A DNA stretch of 9,417 nt from Blastocatellia bacterium (lineage in GTDB: Bacteria; Acidobacteriota; Blastocatellia; UBA7656), in assembly GCA_022615215.1 (NCBI GenBank), contig JAKEHD010000095.1:1-9417 (forward strand), written 5' to 3'. A model generated the notes under the pieces. It searched no databases. It was given only the letters and a program-made list of their open reading frames with translations, and had not been told where the DNA came from. Shown here piece after piece: positions 1 to 6,158 of this stretch. The position numbers were made by a program, and so were the translations under genes. Position 1 is the first letter of the stretch; the number at the start of each line of letters is the position of its first letter.

Positions 1-10
1 CCGCAGAATT

Positions 11-31
11 CGCACGGCGATACACCGTGCG
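11..31. repeat. Short hairpin
   Basis: CGCACGG (11-17) pairs perfectly with CCGTGCG (25-31) across a 7-nt loop. No U-tract follows on either strand, so it is not a classical terminator. It may be part of a REP-like repeat together with the hairpin at 68-93. Confidence 0.45.
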
Positions 32-67
32 CCGAAGCGTCCTGCCGGGCGAGCGGCTGAACGCGTC

Positions 68-93
68 GTTACGCCGTCTGCGGTCGGCGTAAC
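68..93. repeat. 9 bp hairpin
   Basis: GTTACGCCG (68-76) and CGGCGTAAC (85-93) form a perfect 9 bp stem with an 8-nt loop. The arms only loosely recall integron attC core sites: the GTTRRRY consensus is not met and there is no second spacer arm. I therefore call it only a hairpin repeat. Confidence 0.5.
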
Positions 94-386
94 AAGTGAT
101 TCTACAGTTTCTGTTCAATATCCCAACGCTGAAGGCTTCTCAGCCTCTCTGCGCTACAACAGGCCCTCTTGTTTCTCGCCGCTCGCCTTCGCCCTGATCT
201 CTAATATCGCTCCGGTTCTCTGATACTTTCCGCCGCCAAAGGCTATGAGTAGATGCGGAAAGTAGATCGCTGTCAATGTTTAGCCTCATCAGTCCCGGTT
301 TCCATCGAACTATCAAAGAGCGGGGTTTATCATACTCCGGGCATAATTCCCTGACAAGTTTTTTCCGGCGTCCTGTTTTCATCTTT

Positions 387-419
387 CTGTATATCATCCC
401 ATTTTGGAATGATATACAG
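387..419. promoter_or_regulatory. 33 bp near-perfect palindrome
   Basis: CTGTATATCAT (387-397) and ATGATATACAG (409-419) are perfect inverted arms of 11 bp. The centre adds a CCA/TGG pair around TTT, separated from the arms by one mismatched pair. The AT-rich dyad could be an operator for a dimeric regulator or a mobile-element end. It lacks a T-run, so a terminator is less likely. No convincing target gene is adjacent; the nearest clear gene is the toxin, whose 3' end is at 601. Confidence 0.4.
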
Positions 420-600
420 TTTCTGGAGATCTCCCTATGCTCAATACTCCGCCGGTATTATTGGCACAATCCGGGACGTGAGGTATCGCCAAATGTAGTC
501 GTCGGTCTGTTGTCCGTCGTTCGGCTATCTGCCTATTGCTTATCCCGCGCGCAATATAGTTTCTGCATATCTGACCATTGGGAATCCCGGTCAGTTGGTG

Positions 601-1014
601 TTATTGGCTCCAATCTTCTGTGCTCAATCCCGGCACCCGTTCGAAGTCGCGCTGATTTCGGGTGATGAGAATGGCATTCCGACTCAAAACAATGGCCGCT
701 ATCCGCAGGTCGAGCGTGCCAATGCGAATTTTTCGCTCACGTAGTCGTTGGAACTGTAGTTGCGCCTCGGCGTCGAAGGGCAGGACGGTCAATCCACAAA
801 AGTATTCAGCCGTCGCGCGAAGTTGATCGTAGGCTAATGTCAGATTGACTCCGCGACGCTCTATCTGTGCCAGCCGACCGCGCATTTGCTCTTGAAGGGT
901 CACCACCGTCACCGCCACGTTTTCCGGGGCACAGGTTTGGAGTTTGGCAATGACCTGAGGATGGTTATGCTGGTGCAGGGTCACATGGTCAGTGTCAAAA
1001 ACATAAAGATTCAT
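601..1014 (-). CDS. VapC-like PIN-domain toxin
   Basis: This 137-residue protein has the layout of a type II toxin of the PIN/VapC family, whose members are metal-dependent RNases that cut RNA and are held inactive by the partner antitoxin. The acidic metal-binding residues are visible: D7 and D9 in FDTD near the N-terminus, E42 in the TLQEQ segment, D102 in TLDLRIAA, and D123 in TRNQRDF. The ending VPGLSTEDW is typical of VapC proteins. The length matches the usual 125-145 residues, so it looks intact. The start ATG shares the ATGA overlap (1011-1014) with the stop of the upstream antitoxin gene, indicating translational coupling in a two-gene operon. The exact RNA target cannot be read from the sequence. 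Confidence 0.88.
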   Translation of the reverse strand: MNLYVFDTDHVTLHQHNHPQVIAKLQTCAPENVAVTVVTLQEQMRGRLAQIERRGVNLTLAYDQLRATAEYFCGLTVLPFDAEAQLQFQRLRERKIRIGTLDLRIAAIVLSRNAILITRNQRDFERVPGLSTEDWSQ

Positions 1015-1325
1015 GCCGACTCTGTCGCCTGCTCGTCATCGAGTTGCCTGCGATAGTCAGCCATCGCCTGGAGAAAATCATCCCAGGTCGGGTCATTGGC
1101 AAACCATCCGGCCCTGGCCAGCCACGGATTGTCGGTCTGGCTCTCCGGCACATCCACCTCCACTTGCACCAACTGCGTCCGACCCAGCAAGTCACGAATC
1201 AGGTCGCGCACACGGTCCAGGGCTTCTTGCTCGGTCGTCCCCTCGACGGCCGAATCCGGCCATAACACGGGGCGGGCAATGTAGCCATTGTCTGCTTGTT
1301 TCAGCAATATCACATCAAAGGTCAT
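1011..1325 (-). CDS. HicB-like antitoxin partner of PIN toxin
   Basis: This 104-residue protein sits directly upstream of the PIN toxin and overlaps it by four bases, so it is the expected antitoxin. Residues 1-50 resemble the HicB fold: a short strand, GYIARPVLWPD at 14-24, then GTTEQEALDRVRDLI, the usual strand-turn-helix of HicB proteins. The C-terminal part (NPWLARAGWFANDP, then a helix with DDFLQAMADYRRQLDDE, residues 66-98) is the kind of tail that can wrap a PIN toxin. No helix-turn-helix or ribbon-helix-helix DNA-binding motif is obvious. A GAGG ribosome binding site lies 9 nt upstream of the ATG (complement of 1335-1338), supporting this start. HicB-type antitoxins usually pair with HicA, so the PIN pairing is a mixed arrangement. 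The function is inferred from context. Confidence 0.78.
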   Translation of the reverse strand: MTFDVILLKQADNGYIARPVLWPDSAVEGTTEQEALDRVRDLIRDLLGRTQLVQVEVDVPESQTDNPWLARAGWFANDPTWDDFLQAMADYRRQLDDEQATESA

Positions 1326-1350
1326 TATGTCTTGCCTCTTCGAATCGTGT

Positions 1351-1413
1351 AAGAGTTCAGAGTGTACGCTTTAGCGTGCCAGGGCAGCCCTGAAGGCTGA
1401 ACTCTGAACTTTT
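1351..1413. repeat. Three-way-junction-like structured repeat
   Basis: An outer stem joins AGTTCAGAG (1354-1362) to CTCTGAACT (1402-1410), extendable to 12 pairs with one G-T pair. Inside are a hairpin ACGC-TTTA-GCGT (1366-1377) and a hairpin CAGGG-CAG-CCCTG (1380-1392). An alternative to the second is CAGCC (1385-1389) with GGCTG (1395-1399), so two folds exclude each other. The element lies just upstream of the antitoxin start and could be in its leader. It looks like a dispersed bacterial repeat, which cannot be confirmed from one copy. The following stretch to 1637 shows nothing I can identify. Confidence 0.5.
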
Positions 1414-1637
1414 AGGTTCTGGCCTGCAAAACCTGTTGTCTGACATATACCGAATCGTTCGCCCGTCGTCCCTTCGGTTGTCGATCACTCTCAACGAAAT
1501 ATATATCGAGATCGGGTTTTGAGACAACTGAGAGGCGATGATGCAGGGCGGGATTCTATACCTGAAACATCGCAAGGTGCGGTTCTCGAAAATCGGCCCT
1601 GATCCCCTTCCGACCGGAGGCTGTACACAAGTCGCTG

Positions 1638-1755
1638 TATACTGCGCGCGGCCCGAATCGAGGGTTTTCCCTCAGTCCCCTGGATGCGTAAGCACCAGCA
1701 GGCAGGATGCCTGCGCTCCCAGGAAAAACCTTCTTTTTACCCCGCGCGCAGTATA
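1638..1755. mobile_element. 118 bp MITE-like element with 14 bp TIRs
   Basis: TATACTGCGCGCGG (1638-1651) and CCGCGCGCAGTATA (1742-1755) are perfect 14 bp terminal inverted repeats. The interior is also an imperfect palindrome: GGTTTTCCC faces GGAAAAACC, CCTGG faces CCAGG, and the centre holds the hairpin GCAGGCA-GGA-TGCCTGC (1698-1714). The outer TA dinucleotides could be a TA target duplication, as in elements moved by IS630/Tc1-type transposases. It has no coding capacity. Its right end touches the tssK stop codon (TGA at 1756-1758), so in RNA it could also act as a 3' hairpin for the tssK transcript. A second copy of the same end is seen at 9320. Confidence 0.65.
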
Positions 1756-3111
1756 TCAGGAAGGCTTGATGGCGTACATCTCAAGCTTTACCTGCGGGAA
1801 TTCGTCGGGCACGTATACGGCTATGGTCTTCGAGCCGCGAATCGTCTCCCAGTATGGGCCTACTCTGTCCATCCCGAAATAGTGAAATCCCACGCGGGCA
1901 GGGATAGGCGCAGGCGGCGGCGAGGCATGCAGCAGGGCCACGCCCGGCAAAGCAGATCCCACTACGGCGTCTATCACATCGCGCGCGGCTATCTTTATGA
2001 CGCGGGGCACAAGCTCTATCAATCGACTCTCAGGTATCTGCGCGCCTACGCCGAGGAAGAAATTCGCCTCCTTGAGCAACCCTTCATCCAGCACGCGGCC
2101 CACGTAAAGGGTTTCGCGCACGTTCTCAAGCGGAATCGCCACGCACCTGGTCGGGATCACTATTTCGAGCAGTTCGCGTATTTCAGCCGCAAGATGGCTG
2201 AACGTGGAATAGAGATTCGTGTGCTCGTAACGAACTATGTCTTTCGGATGGCGGCTGGCAACGAAGGTCATCAACTCTCCCTCTAGCTCGGCCATCCTCG
2301 TGTACAATCGTTCGGGCGACACTATGCGCGTTCGGAAGAGATGAGCAAGGTGTGGAATCGCCGAGTTGACCGTATGGAGCAGCCAGAAGACCGCTACCTC
2401 GGACGTTGTGAAATCCGCCGCCGCCCCGGCGCGCTGGCGGCGCTGCTCGCTGAGAGTGCTGCTCTTTGTGACGAGTATTTCGATGAGTTGCCTCAGCATG
2501 TTGACGAGCCATGTAGAGGCTCCTATGCTCAAGGCGGGCGGAATCCAGTTCTCCGAAAGCGTCAGTTGACCGGTCGGCGTCCGTTCGATCTCGGCTATCT
2601 TGATCGAACTGTAGCCTTCGCGCAACTCGTCGCCGAACAACAACCGAATGTTCCCGCGAGCAAAAGCGATCTCGCGCTCGTTATCCCCCGTCGTTTCATC
2701 CGGCACGGTGCCCGCGTCCTGTAGGTAGCGGACCATCTTTCCGGTTTCGCCGCCGCTCTCCTGAAAGTTGACTCCGCCGAATCTTTTTGCAGGGATCGCC
2801 AGATGCGCGTCCAGGCGCTCGGCCGAGGCATCGAAATGCTCTTCGATCGGGCGCGGGTCGGGCGCTTGATCTGTCTGCGGTATGTTCAGGAGCAATCCGT
2901 CAGCCATCACGGCGCTGCAACGCAGCAACTCGAAATATCCGTTTGCGATTGCCTCGCGGTTGACCTGTAAATCCAGTATGCCCCACTCATAAGGAAAGAG
3001 CGACGCGAGCCGTGAGTTGAGCAACTCTTCGTGGTAGTTGTCCCACTGTTGAAAGTGATGGGGGCTCAGGAGCATGCCCTCGTCCCAAACTATTTTGCGG
3101 TAACGGCTCAT
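1756..3111 (-). CDS. tssK: T6SS baseplate protein TssK
   Basis: TssK forms trimers that link the type VI baseplate wedge (TssEFG) to the cytoplasmic parts of TssL and TssM in the membrane complex. The 451-residue protein matches the family's usual length of about 445. The N-terminus carries the hallmark WDEGMLLSPHHFQQWD at residues 9-24. A long helical middle follows, then a C-terminal head with HYFGMDRVGPYW (410-421) and the family-like ending YVPDEFP (433-439). An AGGA ribosome binding site lies 9 nt before the ATG (complement of 3121-3124). A gap of 261 bp filled by a repeat separates it from the FHA genes upstream in reading order, so it may have its own promoter. It is unusual that tssL and tssM do not follow; instead a MITE-like element abuts the stop. 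It appears intact. Confidence 0.95.
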   Translation of the reverse strand: MSRYRKIVWDEGMLLSPHHFQQWDNYHEELLNSRLASLFPYEWGILDLQVNREAIANGYFELLRCSAVMADGLLLNIPQTDQAPDPRPIEEHFDASAERLDAHLAIPAKRFGGVNFQESGGETGKMVRYLQDAGTVPDETTGDNEREIAFARGNIRLLFGDELREGYSSIKIAEIERTPTGQLTLSENWIPPALSIGASTWLVNMLRQLIEILVTKSSTLSEQRRQRAGAAADFTTSEVAVFWLLHTVNSAIPHLAHLFRTRIVSPERLYTRMAELEGELMTFVASRHPKDIVRYEHTNLYSTFSHLAAEIRELLEIVIPTRCVAIPLENVRETLYVGRVLDEGLLKEANFFLGVGAQIPESRLIELVPRVIKIAARDVIDAVVGSALPGVALLHASPPPAPIPARVGFHYFGMDRVGPYWETIRGSKTIAVYVPDEFPQVKLEMYAIKPS

Positions 3112-3240
3112 AATTATTCGTCCTGTTGCGGTCGCCTTTTCCTTCGCCGGTTTGTGCGCGGGCGGCCGGTTTCATCGCCAAAGCGCACCGAATTTTGTTC
3201 CATCGCCTGAGCGCGTGTCAACCGCTCTTTCAATCAGTAA

Positions 3241-3363
3241 ATGTTCAGAAATGGAATAGGATTTCACCACGGAGGCACGGAGACACGAAGAAATCTCTCT
3301 GCGCCTCCGACTCGTAGTCGAGTCAACCGTCTCCGTGGTGAGTTTTTTTGCTTCTCTGAACAT
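3241..3363. repeat. 123 bp nested inverted-repeat element
   Basis: ATGTTCAGA (3241-3249) and TCTGAACAT (3355-3363) bound the stretch as perfect 9 bp inverted arms. Inside, CACCACGGAG near the left arm faces GTCTCCGTGGTG near the right arm, and the hairpin GACTCG-TAGT-CGAGTC lies at 3309-3324. The nested dyads resemble a non-coding dispersed palindromic repeat. It ends 9 bp from the stop codon of the FHA gene at 3373, so it would lie in the 3' leader of that transcript and could end or stabilise it. Together with 3112-3240, where I see nothing else, it fills the gap before tssK. Confidence 0.55.
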
Positions 3364-3372
3364 ATACTTCGA

Positions 3373-4599
3373 TCAGAGCGCAAGCGGGGCGGCCCTGATG
3401 CCGAACCGGCCTGGGTTCTGTGAAATGATGCCCAGAGCCAGAAAGCTCACCACGAAATCGTATACCTCGGCGTCGAGACCGCCTCGCTCATACAGATGCC
3501 AGACGTTCCGCTCTGTGTGCGGGTCTTTCACAATCCGCCGCATCGATACAAGTAACGGGTGCGACTTCTTCGTGCCTCCGCCCATCTTGTAAGCCGCAAC
3601 CAGGATGAGACTCTTATCGGCCATCTCCGTTCCGAAGGTCGCTCTGAGCGACAGCAACTCAGGCAGAATGCGACGCCCCGTCTCAAGCGTGTCCTGTCCC
3701 GTTCGCCCTCCATCGGTAACGGCCAGCGCCACATATATCACAAGGTATGGTTCTACACCTTCGCGCCGCGCGAGCGTCGCAATCTCCGGGCCTCGCCGGT
3801 TGAGAGTCTGTAGCGCCTCTTCGAGCGCAGGCGATTCTCGATATTGCTCGACCTTTCGCTTGATGTCGCCGAGCGCATCGACCGCATTCGGCGGGAAGAC
3901 ATAAGGATTGCTGTCACTGCTTATTCGGCGCATGACCTGAGAGGCGGCTTTTTCGATCTGTTCGATTGAAACAGGCTCAACCCCGGCCGTGTTTGTACTT
4001 GACTCCGGCTCATCATGACTAGAGGGCGGACCCTGCCGGTTGCTATCAGCCTGGGTTTCCGTCTCAGTCATTGCGCCGGGAGAATGAGCGGCGCGATTTC
4101 CGCTCTCACCGGCGAAGAAGACTGCGATCACAACTATCACAACCAGGACCGTCATGGCCGCCGTAGCTATTGCCGGTGTGCCGGATAGAGTGTCGAAGAG
4201 GCTTGAGGTGGGAGTTGCCTCCGCCACTTCTTTGTCGGCTGCAACATCGAAAGGAAGACTTTTTTCCTCAGCGCGGCCGGAGCTCAGGCAGGCCGCAATG
4301 ATACATTTTATTGTGAGATTGCACGCATTGCCGATTGAAATCCTGTCCCCGTCGCGGAGCACAGCCACGCCTGTTACCTGTCTCCCGTTTACGAAGGTTC
4401 CATTTCGGGAGCCGCAATCTGAAATCCGAACCAGGCCATCGAACCTCTCTATCAGGGCGTGCCGACGCGACAGGCCCTGATCGTCGAGGGCAAGGTCGGA
4501 ATCCGCGCCGCGGCCTATCGTGAAGCGGCTGGACCGGACGGCGACCCGGCGCTCCTGTCCCTGACCCTCATCGACTATGAGTGTGACTTCATTCTCCAT
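3373..4599 (-). CDS. FHA-TM protein with degraded GH23-like domain
   Basis: Residues 22-98 form an FHA domain, which binds phosphothreonine peptides; the key residues are present (G29-R30, S44-R45-R46-H47, S64-R65-N66-G67, N71-G72). One membrane helix spans about 143-163. A Ser/Thr/Gly-rich linker leads to a periplasmic C-terminal domain (about 210-408). That domain can be matched by eye to the GH23 domain of the neighbour at 4589-6118: GVEPYLVIYVALAVTDGG (281-298) lies where the neighbour has its catalytic Glu, FGTEMADKSLILVAAYK matches the neighbour's FGTDAMSVALGIAGYN, and FLALGIISQNPGRFGI (386-401) matches its C-terminal end. The catalytic Glu and the whole GAxGLxQ segment are missing, so this should be a non-catalytic pseudoenzyme. 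The ATG overlaps the upstream stop by 11 bp, indicating coupling. The FHA call is firm; the GH23 origin of the C-terminus is an inference. Confidence 0.85.
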   Translation of the reverse strand: MENEVTLIVDEGQGQERRVAVRSSRFTIGRGADSDLALDDQGLSRRHALIERFDGLVRISDCGSRNGTFVNGRQVTGVAVLRDGDRISIGNACNLTIKCIIAACLSSGRAEEKSLPFDVAADKEVAEATPTSSLFDTLSGTPAIATAAMTVLVVIVVIAVFFAGESGNRAAHSPGAMTETETQADSNRQGPPSSHDEPESSTNTAGVEPVSIEQIEKAASQVMRRISSDSNPYVFPPNAVDALGDIKRKVEQYRESPALEEALQTLNRRGPEIATLARREGVEPYLVIYVALAVTDGGRTGQDTLETGRRILPELLSLRATFGTEMADKSLILVAAYKMGGGTKKSHPLLVSMRRIVKDPHTERNVWHLYERGGLDAEVYDFVVSFLALGIISQNPGRFGIRAAPLAL

Positions 4600-6118
4600 C
4601 GGTGTTTCGAGTGTATGTCGTGAGCGGATTCATCTCAAGCCCGAACGCCCAGGGGGTTTCTCCCACAATGGCCGCCGCGAAGAACTTGGGCACGTATTTG
4701 ACGTTTTCATTTTGAAAGTACCGGTCGAGCTTGTTCGAATTTGCAATGAGCGTCCAGAAACTCCGCTCTTTGTTTTCGCTATCGAGCACGTCGTGCAGGT
4801 CACGCCGCACAGAGTCCGGGCTGCGATTGTAGCCCGCGATTCCGAGCGCGACGCTCATGGCATCGGTCCCGAATTCGGCTATGCGATGCTTCATATACAT
4901 GGCTGCGGCAGGGGCCATCTTCCGAGCGTCGCAGCGATCCGCAGGATCGACTCCATAGCCGCGCGCCGTATCGGGCATGAATTGAAAGAGACCCTTCGCT
5001 CCCACAGGGCTGGTCAGGCACTCGCGGTACTCGCTCTCGATCATCGGTATATAGAGGCCGACCACAGACGGCACTCCATGCGCGTTGAACGAGCGTATTA
5101 TATGCGGCGCAACGCGCCGGGCACGGCCGAAGAGCAGGTTCAGGTCTTCGCTCCAAAGGCTTGTGGATTTATTGCCGACGCGCCGCGCATAAGCATCGAC
5201 GTATCGCTTTATGTAAGGCAGCACGTCTGCTGTGAACTGGTACTCGCGGTTGCCCATCATCCTGGATATATGCCGCGCACGGTCGTATATGAACTCGTTG
5301 CGTTCGGCTTCGGTCATCTGCAAATAGAGCTTGCGCGAACCGGCAGCGAGCGGAGCGCCCGCCGTTGAATTCGAACCCCCTCCCTCACGGTCAGGGTACT
5401 GAACGACGGATGTATCGCTGCCACCAGCGGCATTCGTGTTCGAGGTCGGGTCGCCGACTGCGGTTCCGTTTGAAGAAGGTCCATAAGCCTGATCTTCCTT
5501 AGATCGGGAATCGCTCGCTCCCGGCTCATGCGTTCTGTACGCGGATTCTTCATTCACATCGCCAGAGGTTTCTACACTCCCCTTCAGAAGATTTACTGCG
5601 AGCATGACCACTCCGATCAGCAGAGCGGCTGCCATTACGGCTACGGCGGCGGTCGGCAATCGGAAAAGAATACTTTCTCGGTCGGCGGTCGGTGGATTGC
5701 GGATTGCGGATTTATGGTTGCTGACGGCTGACGGCTGATGGCTGACGGCTGACGGCTGACGGCTGACGGCTGAGGACGGATGGCTCAGGCTTATCCAGAC
5801 GGTCGTATAATCGCCTATGCTGATTTTGTCTCCATCGGCGAGCGGCGTGCCCCGCAGCAGCACCGGCGCTCCATTGACGTAGCTCCCATTGGTCGAACCC
5901 TCATCGAGGATCCAGACCTTCTCATCTTCTCGATAGATGCTCGCGTGCAAGCGCGACAGCCCCGCATCGTCAATGCAAACGTCCGCATCTTCGCCGCGCC
6001 CGAGGGTCAGGCGATCCTGGGTCATAGGCACCTTCCGGGTTCCTTCCGGCGAGTGAATTGTTAAAACGGCTTCCATCATATCGTAAAGTGAAGTAGATAC
6101 CATCGGCTTTAGCCGCAT
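4589..6118 (-). CDS. FHA-TM-GH23 lytic transglycosylase
   Basis: This 509-residue one-pass membrane protein joins an FHA domain (about 16-110; G40-R41, S55-R56, H58, S75-T76-N77-G78, N82-G83) to a periplasmic lytic transglycosylase domain. The membrane helix is at about 155-178, with basic residues before it, which fits a cytoplasmic N-terminus. The GH23 domain (about 330-495) has the catalytic Glu in IESEY (E361), then GAKGLFQFMPDTARGYGV (373-390) and the AGYNRSP motif (428-434), an arrangement like MltD-type enzymes that cleave peptidoglycan glycan strands. It therefore looks active. Residues 116-134 of the linker are encoded by a heptamer array. Start choice is uncertain: ATG at 6118 has AGGTG 14 nt upstream, while M14/M15 just before the FHA domain also fit. 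A role in opening peptidoglycan for the T6SS is inferred from tssK nearby. Confidence 0.9.
   Translation of the reverse strand: MRLKPMVSTSLYDMMEAVLTIHSPEGTRKVPMTQDRLTLGRGEDADVCIDDAGLSRLHASIYREDEKVWILDEGSTNGSYVNGAPVLLRGTPLADGDKISIGDYTTVWISLSHPSSAVSRQPSAVSHQPSAVSNHKSAIRNPPTADRESILFRLPTAAVAVMAAALLIGVVMLAVNLLKGSVETSGDVNEESAYRTHEPGASDSRSKEDQAYGPSSNGTAVGDPTSNTNAAGGSDTSVVQYPDREGGGSNSTAGAPLAAGSRKLYLQMTEAERNEFIYDRARHISRMMGNREYQFTADVLPYIKRYVDAYARRVGNKSTSLWSEDLNLLFGRARRVAPHIIRSFNAHGVPSVVGLYIPMIESEYRECLTSPVGAKGLFQFMPDTARGYGVDPADRCDARKMAPAAAMYMKHRIAEFGTDAMSVALGIAGYNRSPDSVRRDLHDVLDSENKERSFWTLIANSNKLDRYFQNENVKYVPKFFAAAIVGETPWAFGLEMNPLTTYTRNTDGE
5720..5773. repeat. In-gene heptamer array (GCTGACG)n
   Basis: About 7.7 copies of the 7 bp unit GCTGACG (third copy GCTGATG) lie inside the FHA-GH23 gene. 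They encode residues 116-134 of the cytoplasmic linker as a seven-residue repeat (SAVSRQP/SAVSHQP). Two GGATTGC units nearby (about 5692-5707) continue the low-complexity DNA. Since 7 is not a multiple of 3, gain or loss of one unit would shift the frame before the membrane helix. Confidence 0.9.
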
Positions 6119-6120
6119 GG

Positions 6121-6158
6121 AGTATCAATTTTCACCTAGTATCAATTTTCACCTAGTA
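6121..6158. repeat. 17 bp tandem duplication at a gene junction
   Basis: AGTATCAATTTTCACCT occurs twice in tandem (6121-6137 and 6138-6154), followed by a partial AGTA. Read on the minus strand, the repeat contains the stop codon TAG of the Ig-GH23-like gene (6153-6155), and each unit carries an AGGTG that could serve as a ribosome binding site for the next gene, starting at 6118. The nearer AGGTG is 14 nt from the ATG, which is longer than usual. Confidence 0.85.

Larger units (their letters stand above)
1..600. other. Gene-poor region with palindromes
   Basis: I see no recognisable gene in this stretch. Open frames exist on both strands: a basic 85-codon minus frame at 140-397 that begins inside the palindrome at 387-419, and a plus frame from 276 that runs into the toxin gene. 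Neither shows a known motif, and neither has a clear ribosome binding site. The structured content is two hairpins near the left edge, a long palindrome at 387-419, and a perfect 10 bp palindrome GGAGATCTCC at 425-434. The stretch may be decayed sequence or repeats downstream of the toxin-antitoxin pair. Confidence 0.5.

Noticed and set aside
68..93. Possible integron attC site
   Set aside because: The arms do not fit the GTTRRRY/RYYYAAC core, and there is no paired inner site or integrase gene nearby.
140..397. Minus-strand frame of 85 codons with a basic N-terminus
   Set aside because: No recognisable motif and no ribosome binding site; it starts inside a palindrome and its C-terminal part is biased in composition. 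Kept only as part of the gene-poor region.
276..665. Plus-strand frame of 129 codons
   Set aside because: It overlaps the 3' end of the clear PIN toxin gene on the other strand and shows no domain or plausible start signal.
1684..2286. Plus-strand frame of 200 codons opposite tssK
   Set aside because: It is a shadow of the well-supported tssK gene and begins inside the MITE-like element; its composition is Arg/His-rich, as expected of antisense frames.
4577..5368. Plus-strand frame of 263 codons opposite the FHA-GH23 gene
   Set aside because: The minus strand carries clear GH23 motifs over the same bases, whereas this frame has none.
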